Source of the DNA: Cladophialophora immunda
Lineage: Eukaryota > Ascomycota > Eurotiomycetes > Chaetothyriales > Herpotrichiellaceae
Assembly: GCF_000835495.1 (NCBI RefSeq)
Contig: NW_015622545.1
Location: 992,001-1,056,000 of the forward strand
Length of the DNA stretch: 64,000 nt
Reading direction: 5' to 3'
Both the position numbers and the translations under genes were made by a program. The notes below the pieces were generated by a model that saw only the letters and a list, made by a program, of their open reading frames with translations, had not been told where the DNA came from and searched no databases. This document shows positions 20,561 to 31,467 of the stretch, piece by piece; within the stretch, counting starts at the first letter, position 1; each line of letters starts with the position of its first letter.

Positions 20561-21780
20561 CTTGCTGCCCTCATCCACGCCGGCGACAGTGTTTCGAAGC
20601 TGGCTTATCGTTAGCTGGAATCAAGCACCTCAATAACGCATCCAACGTGCCTTGTTGAACCGCAGGATTTTGCGTCTGATGCCCGCCATCTGTAGCAGAT
20701 GAGAGAGGGCATGGCCGTGTACGCTGCCCCAGGGTCAAGTGGGAGGTATGGCGAATACCAGGAGGGCAAACGATGCAATCAACGCTGGTGCTCGCTGGGA
20801 CAGCAACCCCGAATCCTAGAGCTCCTTCTCTTGTATGACTGAAATGCTTTCGCTGTGTCTTCTCCGTGGCGGGATGGAGGAACGAGATAAACGCCTTGAA
20901 GAACGAGGCAAACGCCTTGATGGCGGAGAGACGGACCTGGATCGAGTCAATATGCATTGCTCACACTCAATCATGGCGTCCAAGTCTTACCTCGACACTG
21001 CTGTCCTTGAAACCCTTGAGGAAACCCTCCTGGAAGAAGTGGATCGCGTGGGTAGCCAGCCGTTGTCAAACACCATGTGAATCTGCCTGCGCCATGCCCA
21101 CCCCGAGTCCTGGGAACAAGGTCGTTTAGAACTATACCTTTTAGTCAGTAATGTTTCAAGTTCCAGGGAGCAAGACGAGATTCGTGTACCGTTGGAGCAT
21201 GCATAGCTCGAGGCATGGAGGCAATGACATACTCCGTCAGGATCCAGGATAGTACCTCCACCCCATACCTTGACATGCATTCCAGTAGCCAAAAGGAGGG
21301 AATGTCGTCCCCCTGGTGACGCCTCATGGACGTGGTCAATGGGCTAGCTTTGCAAGTCAATCGGTTGCCATCAGGCTTCGTGCAAAAGATCACTATGCTG
21401 TGCTCAAATGCTTCTCAAGAGGCTCTGGATGTACCGAATGATGCCACATAGTGGCTTTCGCTCTTTCCAATGGCTGGAAAACGATAGGCTGACATGGAAA
21501 TCCCCACTGCCTGGCCCAATGATCCCGTTTCTGGCAGGCAGGCTGCGGTTCCCTTGGCCTGGGGCACAACAAACTCATCCCTCGCAGGCTTGCAGCATTG
21601 TCTTCCCCCTTCACTACTCATAGATTTGAGCTCCATGCTATACTGAGCCTGGCAGAGCCTCTCATTGTCTTGCTGCAATGGTCTGCAGTGTGTCTACCTG
21701 GCTCGCAAGCCCGTTTGTTTACTCCTGCAGTGCGTCTGCTTCTGAACCACGAAAGAGTCCCACAGAGGCCCTTCCAACCT
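20560..21780. other. Non-repetitive stretch, no recognised gene
   Basis: Short frames occur on both strands (for example 20571-20957 minus and 20866-21129 plus), but none shows a motif I recognise. The words are not obviously shared with the rest of the window, so this may hold diverged host-gene remnants. Confidence 0.35.
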
Positions 21781-21784
21781 GCAC

Positions 21785-22500
21785 CACTACTCCCACGAGC
21801 GCTCTCTCTGCTTCAGCCTCGATAAAGACCTCTCTTCTTCAGCATCGACGAAGAAAACCTCGACGAAGACCTCTCTCCCTTCTTCTGCCTCGACGAAGAC
21901 AGCCTTGATGAAGACAACAGTGACGAGACAACCTTGATAAAGATCTTCAAAGTTCGACAAAGACCTCTCTCTCTTCTTCTGCTTCGACGAAGAAAGCCTT
22001 GTCAAACCTCGACGGAGACTTCTCTCTTCTTCTGCCTCGACGAAGACAGCCTTGACGAAGACCTTCCAACCTCGACGGAGACTTCTCTACCTTCTTCTGC
22101 CTCGATCAGACCTCTCTTCTTCAGCCTCGACAAAGACAACCTTGACGAGACAGCCTTGACGAAGACCTTGCCAGTACCTGGTTCAGCAAAGCTGGTATGG
22201 CCACTGTCCGCAAGATGCCCACAGCGACGCTTCTGACCTCCTTTTAGCTTGCAATAAGTGGCATGAGACCGAGCTCGAGCGCTGGCTCTCGGATCATGAT
22301 GTTCCCTACCTATTCCTGCGGACAGAAAAGACCTCGAGAACCTCGTCAAAGAGAATTGGCAGGCCAAGGTGGTCGACGAAGACTGCTCCCTCTTCTTCAG
22401 CCTCGACAAAGACAGCCTTGAAGACAGCCTCGAAGACAACATCGGCGAGACAATCCTGACGAAGACCACTCTCTCTTCTTCAACCCTTGACCAAAGACCT
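21785..22500. repeat. CTCGACGAAGAC minisatellite
   Basis: Imperfect tandem array of short units such as CTCTTCTTCTGCCTCGACG and AAGACAGCCTTGACGAAGAC with longer-period duplication. The plus strand would encode SLDKDNLDETALTKT-like repeats and the minus strand SRLSLSRLKKRE-like repeats. No start or stop context suggests a real gene. Confidence 0.75.
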
Positions 22501-22975
22501 CTCGGCAGCCTTCGACTGCCCATGCCCAAGCCGTTGTCTCTTTGCCGCCAACTCCAACCGCAGCCTTGGACTTCTCTTCATGGATCGGATCGTTGCATGG
22601 TGGGACACACCGGATACATCCACAAACGAAGCAAGCCTCAAGCTCGCAGGCTCCCAAGCCGAGTTGACGAGCGAAGCAGAAGATGCCAGGAGTCGAGAAG
22701 TCCACCCCCCAGGGTTTGCACCATACGTTCTACCACCCTACCACCTCTCTCTCTCTTCTTCAACCTCGACGAGGACCTCTCAGCGGCCTTTGACACTTCT
22801 CAGTCCGATTGTCCATGCCCAAGCCGTTGTCTCTTTGCCGCCAACTCCAACCGCAGCCTTGGACTTCTCTTCCTTGATCAGATAGTCTAGATGAGGGACT
22901 CCAGCGTTGCGTCGTTGCATACATGGCGGGACACACGAGATCCATCCAAAAAGGAAGCAAGCCTCAAGCAGAGGT
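22500..22975. repeat. Direct repeat, two copies about 300 bp apart
   Basis: CCATGCCCAAGCCGTTGTCT and the following ~60 bases, then CATACATCC/ATCCATCC-linked sequence and GAAGCAAGCCTCAAGC, occur at 22519-22645 and 22811-22975. The copies differ by small indels. Confidence 0.75.
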
Positions 22976-23985
22976 GGCTGAACGCAGACTCATCTGCTCG
23001 AGTCTTACTACACCAGTAAGCAAAGATGGCCGAACGCAGACTCATCTACTCGAGTCCCACTACACCAAAGACAATAACAACAACAATACCGCCAGGTCCT
23101 CATTGAAGACACGATTGACGAGGGGGCCGAGGATGGGGATGAGGGCGATGTTGATCAGGTCGCTGACGTGGTGTCAGACGCCCATCCCAGACCACTCTTG
23201 ACGGGCGTGTCTGGCGTCTTCAATGCCAGTCAAGGAAGATGGATTCAAGCAATGAACGCAGACTCATTCCGCTCGAGTCCTACTACACCAAAGACGACAA
23301 CAAGCAAAGATGGCCAAACGCAGACTCATCTGCTCGAGTCTTACTACACAAAAGACGACCACAAGCAACTCTGGCTGAACTCATTCTGCTCAAGTCGTGC
23401 TACACCAAAGACAACAACAAGCAACTCTGGCGAAACGCAGCACAAATCCCCCGGCCTGCCATTCTACGACAGCGTCAACGACTATGGATTTGTCCGGCCA
23501 GCCAGGCCACTGGGTCGCTAGCGTGGGACACTGTCGAACGCCCATCCCAGACCACTGTTGGCGGGCGTGCCTGGCATCTTCGATGTCAAGGTACCATCTG
23601 GATTCAAGCACTGAACGCAGATTCATTCTGCTCAAGTCCTACTACACCAAAGACAACAACAGGCAAAGATGGCAGAACGCAGACTCATCTGCTCGAGTCC
23701 TACTACACAAATGACGACAACAAGCAACTCTGGCTGAACGCAGACTCATTCTGCTCAAGTCGTACTACGCCAAAGACAACAACAAACAACTCTGGCACGT
23801 CACAAATTCCCCCCAGCCTGCCATTGTACGACAGTGTCAACGACTATGCATTTGCCCGGCCAGCGGCCTGCCCACTAGGTCGCTGACGTAGTGTCGTACG
23901 CCGATCCCACACCACCGGTGGCAGGCTTGTCTGGCCTCTTCAATGTCATGCATAGGAGATGGACTCAAGCAATGACTGCTCGTCT
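22975..23985. repeat. 61-bp tandem repeat in a ~361-bp higher-order repeat
   Basis: The basic unit of about 61 bp contains AACGCAGACTCATCTGCTCG, AGTCCTACTACAC and AAGACAACAACAAGCAA. A second element (ACGCCCATCCCAGACCAC and GGCGTGTCTGGCGTCTTCAA) recurs at about 23157, 23519 and 23880, a spacing of 362 and 361 bases, so the two elements alternate. Shorter pieces lie at 12.4, 13.55 and 15.2 kb. Confidence 0.8.
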
Positions 23986-24735
23986 GGTCGACCTCCTTCT
24001 GGATCTGTTGAGTCAGGAGCATTCCGTTCGCACACCAAGCGAAGGAGTGGCGTCTACTGAAGGTCATCTGCAGAGACACAGGGCGAGGAGTCTCCAGTCT
24101 CGTGGCAGAAGAGCGAGTGAAAGCAAATATTCGGACGACGAGTTGCACGACATCCCCCTGCTGTTGCGCAGCCTGAACAACCACCAGTTGAACCCAAGTC
24201 GGTCATCGATCGAAGCGGTGGATGATAACCAAGAAGGAACCAAAGGAGCTGCCATTGCCATTGCTATCCACGCCGCATTCGGACACAGTAAAAGATCCAA
24301 CACCACCGAAAGATGAACTCACAGAACAGGATCGGGAGAAGCTGCTCCCAGACACGTCCCACCCTGAATCTGCCACTGCAGCTGGCGCCGGCGTTCCCCG
24401 ACCCCCACCGTTGAGCCCAAACAGTTCGTCTGCACCATGGTGTCATCGACCGCATGTCCACGACGGAGCCCCGGCGCCAAACCCTCGCGGTCTCGATGTT
24501 GTTGCAGTCCATGAACCGGTTCCCGATCAAGGGGTGAGGCCACAAGTGGGCGAGACCGAGCCCCCTCATCAAGACCGACGTCCTGGACCCCGATTCTGCA
24601 CGTGCAGACGCCCGCCCAGCGCCAGAGTCGTGTTCCTGGGCAAGAAAGTGGTCACCGACTCACCGCCTTCGTCAACCCAGAGTCTCCGAGCCCCAAACAG
24701 CACAAAGGTCATAAAGCTTGGATGACTGGGTGGTA
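23985..24735. other. No recognised gene; outside the left inverted-repeat arm
   Basis: Moderate-complexity DNA with open plus frames at 23891-24316 and 24222-24725, the latter Pro/Ser/Thr-rich. No domain recognised. I could not match this stretch to the sequence beyond the outer end of the right arm. Confidence 0.4.
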
Positions 24736-26179
24736 AACTTGGCCTCCAGACCGCCCACCATGGCAGGAAGATCAAAACGGCGGCAATGCCACAAAGCTTG
24801 GATGATTGAGCGTTGAACCTGGCCTCCAGACCTCCCTCCATTGTAGGAAGATCAAGAGAAGGGAAGGTTCGGGGCAGTGAAGGCGCAGTCGTCGACGATG
24901 ACGGCGTCGTAGCCAGCCAGGCCGGCAGTAACACCATTCCAGCTAGCCGTTGCCAGATGCCGAGAGTACCCAAGCATTTCCTCGACTCGTTGATGTCTGA
25001 GGGGTCCAAAACGTCAAGCCAAGGTACCGGCATGAGAGATTCAGGATGAACGGCGTGGCAGCCGACACATGGCGAACCAAAATACCACGGACATCCCAAG
25101 AGCTGGTCACTGCGCACAAACTGGCAGAGCGTTGGTCGCCAGCACCCGGTTGTCGAAAACCTCCATCAGCCAGCCCCTGAGCCTCGAAACAGCAAACATC
25201 GCAAAGCTTGGGGTGATGGAGCGTCCTGGGCTGAAAGAACCCACACCACTGCTGGCAGAGAGCCCCAAGGGAGGGCCTGAGGTTCGGAAGTGGCACGGAG
25301 TCGATGACGACGTCGCAGCCAGCCAGCAGCAGACACTCCGGCTGGCAGCCGCTGGGGAACTTCTTGACTGGACATCAGCGGCAACGTTGCAGCTACGCGG
25401 CACCACCATTCCAGCTGGCTGTTGACGAGACGGACGCTCGAATGGAGATCAGCGAGCGGGATCCGTCGCAGTCGTCTGGTCAGTTGCAGAGACCACCCAG
25501 GTACTCTCGAGTCATTGTGGCCTGGCAGTCTCAAGGCGACGTCGAAGCCAGCGTACCGTCCGGAGTCCAACAGCGTGACGCCGTGGCAACCAGGCAACCA
25601 AGATACCAACGCGTCGCCCAGGGGTATCAACGGTCACCAAGCCCGACGCGCAGGGAGACCAAAGTCGCCTGCCGTGGCCCAGGTGGCATGCATGGCCTTC
25701 CCTCGAACTCCACGGCCTCCACCGGCCAAGCCCAGGGTGATGTTGCTGCTGCCGGCCGATCTCAGGAAGGAATTCAATATGGTCAATGTCAAGACTGCGG
25801 CAAGCATTCGGTTTCGGCAAGGGCAGCGGAACTTGGCAAGGCTGCTGCACAACAACATCATCTGGACAAGATCATGCACGGAGATGGACACAGAACTGGT
25901 TGTCTTCCGGGCTTGTGGCTTCAATGGCTGGCTGCTGCCACCAACGGCAGCCAAGCAGACGAAGGCGTCACAACTCGACTTGGATCGATGCGGATTGACC
26001 ATGTCGGAGGTGCACAGCAGCGAGCAGACATGGCGGGCACCGCTGTCACCACGGAGTCGTGGATATTCCTCATGCCAAGACATAACGACATGCGCATGGC
26101 ACGCAGCTCTGGCGCCCCCACTCGGCTTGGATCGATTTGGGGGGAGCCCGGAGCCCGGACCAAGTCCAAAATCCAAAGT

Positions 26180-26880
26180 CCAAAGCCGGGACCACGTCCA
26201 AAATGCAAAATTACATCCAAAACGCCAAAACGACATGCAAAACCACATGCAGAATGCCAAAAACAGATGCAAAATGGAAAATCTACATCCAAAATGCCAA
26301 AACGACATGCATAACCATATAGAGAATGCCAAAATGACATCCAAAGTGCAAAAACTATATGGAAAATGCCAAAACGACGTCCAAAATGCCAGAACGACAT
26401 GCAAAACCATATGCAGAATGCCAAAACGACGTCCCGAGTGCCAAAACCACATGCAAAATGCCAGGATGGCGTCCGGGGTGCGGGGACTACGTCCAGGGGG
26501 CCCAGGGAGCATGCAAGGCTACATCTGGGGTGCCGAGGTTGCGTCCAAACTGCAAAAACCATATGTAAAATGCCAAAACGACGTCTGGAGTGCCAAACCA
26601 CATCCAAAACCACATCCAAAACGCCAAAATGATATGCAAAACCATATGCAAAGTGCTAAAACGACGTCCGGAGTGCCAACGCAATATCCAAAATGCAAAA
26701 CCCACATCCAAAACCACATCCAAAACGCCAAATGATATGCCAAACCACATCCAAAATACCAAAACGACATGCAAAACCATATGCAAAATGCCAAATCTAC
26801 ATCTAAAATGCCAAAACAACGTCCGGAGTGCTAAAACCACATCCAAAACCACGTCCAGGATGCCCCAACACACATCCAAA
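26180..26880. repeat. CAAAACGACATG 12-bp array
   Basis: Units alternate between CAAAACGACATG, CAAAACCACATC, CAGAATGC and CAAAATGC. The plus strand would read QNDMQNHMQNAK repeats and the minus strand WHFGCRFGILH-like repeats. It lies in the left arm between blocks that adjoin closely in the right arm, so it was inserted or expanded after the arms formed, or lost from the right arm. Confidence 0.8.
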
Positions 26881-28448
26881 TTCCAAACCAGGCGGCTCAG
26901 CAGCGGAGGAACCCATGCCGGCAGCCCAGCAGGCCAGAGAACGTCGTCGAGCACGGGGGACATGCAGGCTGGCCCACTGCGGACGCCCAAGCCCAAGTCT
27001 TGAGTCGACGAGGGCCGGGAGCCGGGGAGCGGGAGCGGCAGCGGCAGAGAATGACTTGGCTGGCTGGCTGGCGGGCTGGCAGGCCTATTCTCTCGTCCAG
27101 AAGGCCACTGTCGTGGAGGGCATCGTAGCACAGGCGTCGGAGTGGTGGTGGTGGGCGCAGGAGGTGAGGTCTGGCAGAATTTCCACCCCCCTCCTCCTTG
27201 GCCAACCCAACGACACGCCAGCGACCTCTTCGGTTGATATTCGGATCTTCGGATCGGCGCGGATTAACGTAACGGCGAGGCGCTAAGCGACTTTGGACAA
27301 GGCGTGGTCTTTGTTTCCACCACCATCAAACGACTTCATCCTTCACCATCACCACCACCCATTTTCTTTGTTGCAGCGGCGTTTGCATCGTCCACAGGTG
27401 ACAAACAGCAAGGTACGTGCATCTCCTGTCTCTCTCATGTCTGCATGCATCGCTAGGCAGGCTGTGCGTGTGTCTGTGTCGGTCGTTCGGCCGGTCCAGG
27501 GGGGTGGTCTCCTGCCTGCTCACCACACCGCCTTTGCACCTCAACAACATCTTTCTGAGGATGGCAATGGCTCTCCTGTCCTTTCTCTCTCTCCAGATGG
27601 CCGTCTTGTCGTCCTGCTTCGGCGTTGTGGGCTGCACGGCGGCTCAGGGGGAGGGTTTTCTGCCTGCTCACCTCACCACCTTTGCCCAGACGCCCACGGC
27701 ACCTTCAGATGTGCTCTCTCGACCTCCGAGGGTGGCTCTCGACGCCGGTCTTTTTGTTATGCATCTGTGGTGGCCGGTGAGGGGTGCTCTTCTGTTCTGG
27801 CCGCCTGTCTTCCGGTTTTCTGACCACCGCAGTTGATCTCCGGCCCTTCCACACCTCCTCCGCCGTCCGCTTCGTGTCCCAGATGGCGCTCGACTCCCCG
27901 ATGGAGCCCTGGTCCGCTCAGCAGGAGCGTATCGCCGCGAGGCCTCGACTGCAGGCGATCCCACCGCCGGGGGATGAGAAAGAGCAAGGGAGACACAGAA
28001 TGTACGTGCGTGGGAATCACACTTACCAGGCCCAGCCAGCACGCACACACGTCGAACCCAAGGCTGATGGCGGTGCATGCAAGGCGTTGGACCGCGTCTC
28101 GCACCGAAAGCCTTCCGCCCGCCCGCCCACGACACCGATGCAGATGACGCCGCAAGAGAGGAAAGCGATGCAAATGACGCCGCAATAGAGGAAATCGATG
28201 CAGCAAGACATGGAACTCGATACATATATACATTATCGATGCAAGAGATGGGAATTGGATGTACGTGGTCGGTGCGCTGATATGGGATCTGCGCGGTGGG
28301 CTTTGGGTGCCAGAGACCGCCCACACGGTTTGGCGCCCACGCCTGGAGTCTGTCGCCGCGGCATGCCCAGCAGCCACGTGTTGCCACCAGATGTCGTTGT
28401 GGTGCATGGTGGACGCAAGATGGTGCATGCTGCAGGCAAGATGTCGTT

Positions 28449-28548
28449 GACGCTGCATGGTGGTTGACGCTGCATGGTGGTTGACGCTGCATGGTGGTTG
28501 ACGCTGCATGGTGGTTGACGCTGCATGGTGGTTGACGCTGCATGGTGC
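28449..28548. repeat. 17-bp tandem repeat, about six copies
   Basis: GACGCTGCATGGTGGTT repeats without a mismatch at 28449, 28466, 28483, 28500 and 28517, with a partial sixth unit. Such purity suggests recent expansion. The right arm has only scattered pieces at the equivalent place (39230-39300). Confidence 0.95.
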
Positions 28549-29035
28549 AAGATGATGCTGCTGCATGGTGGACTCTGGTGCGTGCCGGAAAAGACATGCA
28601 GCCGGCGACCAGCAACGCCCATCAGCCACCGTGGCCCTTGTTCGCCCTCGTCACCACCGGGCGCGTCTCCCGGAAACGACAGCCGCTCGACGCCCACGCC
28701 GGGCCACGAACACACTCGTCCACTCGCCATCGACCCCTTCTCGTCGCCCAAACTCGACCAACTTTGCATTTTCCGGAAAAGTCACCCGCTCCACGCCCAT
28801 CTGCCAGCGAGAAATTCGACACTTGGCCGCCGCGACGACCAAAACTTTGCGTTTTCCGGAGTCCTTTTCCGTTTTGCCCGCAAATTCCACCCACAACGCC
28901 CAAACACACTCGCAATCCTGCAAAATCGGCACAATCGGCCGGAAAAATCACCCGCTCGACGCCACCCTTGCTCGCCTGCACTCCTGCAAACTCAATCCGC
29001 ACTCCAAACCTGCCAACTCAATCCTTCGCGATAAA

Positions 29036-29448
29036 CGAACGCACAATTCGACCTTCCTCGAGCACAACGACGACAACAAACCCGTTCAGGCTGAGAAGGG
29101 CCGTGGGAGCAAAGAGACAAGAGTGATGAAGAGGAAGGAGAGAGGAAAGACCTCTGTCGTGGGCATCGAGCTCATATTTATACCCAGGAGGCCCAAACGC
29201 CATAGATGCTATCATCATGACACCAGCCAATGCTATCACCAACGCCACCAAGTCCCCCGCCATCAGATACGAGGCCCCTGACGCCTGCATAATGCTCAAC
29301 ACCATGCCGCCGCCCATCACACCAGACCGCCAGCATCATGCCAGAACGCCAGGACCCCCAATTCCCCCAAAGACCAAAGACCAAAGTGCCAATTCCACGA
29401 GGACCAACGACAAGACCACCAAGTCCACAAAGACCAAAGACAAGAGCG
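29036..29448. other. Spacer between left arm and coiled-coil gene
   Basis: Contains CCAAAGACCAAAGACCAAAG and ACGAGGACCAACGACAAG low-complexity words. Probably the 3' flank of the minus-strand gene ending at 29449. Confidence 0.5.
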
Positions 29449-31467
29449 CTATTCCTCCTCCGACACCTCCGACTCGTCCTCCTCCTGCTCCCCCTCCTCC
29501 TCCACGCCCACGCCGGAAGGGCCAGGCCCGGTCTGCTCAACATCCCCCATCTCATCATCACTGCTGTCCGAGAGGATGATGGGATCCTCGACAGCGTTGT
29601 GGACCTTGTTGCCGCCGAGGATGGGAGGATCGACCGGGTTGAACTCCTTGCAGTCGCCCCGCCGCACCGCCGCCAACTCCTCGGCCGTCACGAGCGGCCC
29701 GGATCTCAGACAGAGATATTGCACCTGGGCGATGTGCACCTTTTGCTCGGCGAAGTCCAGTCCCAGGACCACGGGCGTCCACGGCGCCGTGGGCAGGGAG
29801 ACGAAGGTCTTGGGCTTCGACAACCGTGGCCGCGGGCCCGGGCCGGGGGGCCGGAAAAGAAGGCGAGCCTGGTCGGCGTGGTCGCCGTCGGGGCCGGAGA
29901 ACCGGAATTGCAGCTCTTCGTGTTGCAGGAGGACCGTGAATGCTTGCCGTGGGCGAACGGCCAGGGGAGGGTGGTCCGCCGCGGGGGCAAAGGCGTGGGG
30001 ATCGTCGACGACCTCGAAGACGTCCGTGAAGGTCTTCAGACGCCGGCCGAGGGTGTCGTGGGCCTGGCGGAGCCGGGGGATCCCCAGGTTGTCGGCGCGG
30101 AGGCGGTGGTTCTCCTTTTCGGTATTGTCGAGGCGCTGTTGGCGGTCGGCGTTGCCGGCGTGGATGTTCCGCGTGGCCGTGCGGAGGGCGTCAAAGACCA
30201 GTTGAAGGTGCGCGTTCTCGGCCCGCAAGCGCTCATTGTCGCCGCGAAGGATCCCATTGTCGGTTTCCAGGCCGTCGTTGTCCGCCTCCAGGCCCATGTT
30301 GTTGGCCAGCGCGTCGCCATGGGATTCCTGCAGCCGCGCATGCTCAATACGGAGGGCGAGATAGTCCGCCGTCACCGTGGTGTTCCTCCGTCTCAAGACC
30401 TGGATGTCCGCCGTCAGAGTGGTGTTCGTCTGTGTCAGCTCCTCCACGTTTTCGGTCTGAACGGTGTCCCGGACTGTCAGGCGTATATTTTGGCACCGCT
30501 CGCGGCGAAGCTCAAGTTGGAGATCTTCATGTTCGCCTCGGAGGATCCGGTTCTGCTCGGTCACAGTGTCGTGCTCCTGTGTCAAGTTTTGCACGTCCGC
30601 CGTCAGAGTGTCGTTCCTCTGTCTCAAGACCTGGATGTCCGCCGTCAGCGTGGTGTTCGTCTGTCTCAGGGTGTCCACCTGCTCTCCCAGATCCTCCACG
30701 TCGTGTTCCAGCACGGTTTCCCGGCCTCTCAGCTGTGTATTTTCCTCATGCAGCCTTTCCACCTCCTTTCTTAGGCCCTTCACCTCATCGACCAGCAATT
30801 TTTCCCTCTCTTCTATACCCTGTTTCATCGCGGAGAGCATCTTCCACAAGGGAATGGGCGCCGGGAGGGCGGTGGAGGAGGAGGAGGCGGGCTCGGGGGT
30901 TGCAGGACTCGCGGGGGTCGGTGGTTCGCCGTCTGGCATGCTCTTGCCGAGCTCGGGGGAGTCCATGACGAGGGTGGGGGACGTGCCAGGCTCGGGGGAG
31001 TCGGGAATCTCGACAATGTCGCCCGTGGGCGTGGCATTCGGCCGCTCGGAGCGGCGAACGCGAACTTGCCGAGGTCTTAGCATTCGCAAACGGAGAGTTG
31101 GGGGGGGGGGGGAGTGCGTACCTTTTGGGGGGGGAACATCATCGTCGTCCCCTCCCTCACGCGGACGAGTGTGCCGCCCGGAGCAGCCAACTGCCAAGGT
31201 CTGAGTATCCGCAAACGAAGAGTGGGTATAGGCGACCGGGGGGGGGGATTGCGTACCTTTTCCTTTTGGGGTGGGAACATCGTCGTCGTCGTCTCGATAC
31301 GGGCGAGTTTGGCGCGCGGCGGAGGGGCGCCCTGCCAAAGGTGTCAGCATTCGCAAACGGAGAGTGGGTATGGGCAAAATGGGGGGGGGGGGAAATTGCG
31401 TACACGGCGTCACGATGATGGTGTCGCCGTCTGGGGAAGCAGGTCGGTGCAAAGGCGAGGAGGCCAT
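29449..31467 (-). CDS. Coiled-coil protein with triplicated intron-exon module
   Basis: The frame is open for 672 codons. I predict three phase-1 introns near the 5' end (31403-31332, 31256-31191, 31121-31065; 72, 66 and 57 nt); splicing gives 607 residues. Because all three lengths are multiples of three and lack stops, retention would keep the frame. Exons 2 and 3 encode related peptides (RQTRPYRDDDDDVPTPK and RHTRPREGGDDDDVPPPK). Spliced residues ~145-410 form a long coiled coil with repeated TNTTLTADIQVLR; the C-terminal ~190 residues contain an unrecognised conserved-looking region and a very acidic tail. DIVEIPDSPE (~85) and DPIILSDSSDDE near the C-terminus resemble SUMO-interacting motifs (inference). 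Family unknown. It shares the segment between the inverted-repeat arms with MAT1-2-1. Confidence 0.7.
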   Translation of the reverse strand: MASSPLHRPASPDGDTIIVTPCTQFPPPPILPIPTLRLRMLTPLAGRPSAARQTRPYRDDDDDVPTPKGKGTQSPPPVAYTHSSFADTQTLAVGCSGRHTRPREGGDDDDVPPPKGTHSPPPPTLRLRMLRPRQVRVRRSERPNATPTGDIVEIPDSPEPGTSPTLVMDSPELGKSMPDGEPPTPASPATPEPASSSSTALPAPIPLWKMLSAMKQGIEEREKLLVDEVKGLRKEVERLHEENTQLRGRETVLEHDVEDLGEQVDTLRQTNTTLTADIQVLRQRNDTLTADVQNLTQEHDTVTEQNRILRGEHEDLQLELRRERCQNIRLTVRDTVQTENVEELTQTNTTLTADIQVLRRRNTTVTADYLALRIEHARLQESHGDALANNMGLEADNDGLETDNGILRGDNERLRAENAHLQLVFDALRTATRNIHAGNADRQQRLDNTEKENHRLRADNLGIPRLRQAHDTLGRRLKTFTDVFEVVDDPHAFAPAADHPPLAVRPRQAFTVLLQHEELQFRFSGPDGDHADQARLLFRPPGPGPRPRLSKPKTFVSLPTAPWTPVVLGLDFAEQKVHIAQVQYLCLRSGPLVTAEELAAVRRGDCKEFNPVDPPILGGNKVHNAVEDPIILSDSSDDEMGDVEQTGPGPSGVGVEEEGEQEEDESEVSEEE
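31065..31403 (-). other. Three near-identical short introns with interleaved exons
   Basis: Each intron starts GTACGCA, runs into 8-14 C residues, contains ACTCTCCGTTTGCGAATGCT or a close variant, and ends near ACCTTGGCAG. Intron 1 has a CTGAC branch-like site; introns 2 and 3 have weaker CTCAG and CTAAG. The 75-nt and 69-nt exons between them also resemble each other, so an intron+exon module was duplicated in tandem. The C runs appear as G runs on the plus strand. Confidence 0.75.

Larger units (their letters stand above)
24735..29035. repeat. Left arm of large inverted repeat flanking the MAT region
   Basis: Segments match the reverse complement of the right arm in collinear order: 24740-25055 with 43960-44340; 25690-25950 with 41130-41400; 25980-26150 with 40450-40620; 26885-26925 with 40265-40305; 27070-27290 with 39790-39985; 27300-27560 with 39520-39780; 28580-28840 with 38970-39220. 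Matched blocks look about 75-93% identical by eye; the best is 25730-25950. The arm contains a 12-bp array (26180-26880) that the other arm lacks. Long frames inside it (for example 25422-26735 plus) are not supported as genes. Confidence 0.8.

Noticed and set aside
2000..24000. Search for transposase, reverse transcriptase, integrase or LTRs
   Set aside because: No catalytic motif or long terminal repeat was recognised. The CCHC motifs might suggest retrotransposon Gag, but the LADAGIPLDRG segment and multiple knuckles fit a cellular gene better.
25422..26735. Plus-strand open frame of 437 codons
   Set aside because: No ATG at its start, it crosses an inverted-repeat arm and a 12-bp array, and the frame is not conserved in the other arm; length comes from GC-rich, stop-poor repeats.
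26180..26880. Regular short repeats considered as a CRISPR array
   Set aside because: Units are 8-12 bp without distinct spacers, and the genome is fungal.
29338..30774. Plus-strand open frame of 478 codons with LDVRRQ-like repeats
   Set aside because: Antisense of the coiled-coil gene; its apparent repeats mirror the heptads on the other strand.
31081..31400. G runs as a G-quadruplex cluster
   Set aside because: The runs are about 140 bases apart, too far for one quadruplex; they are explained as C runs in the three copied introns.
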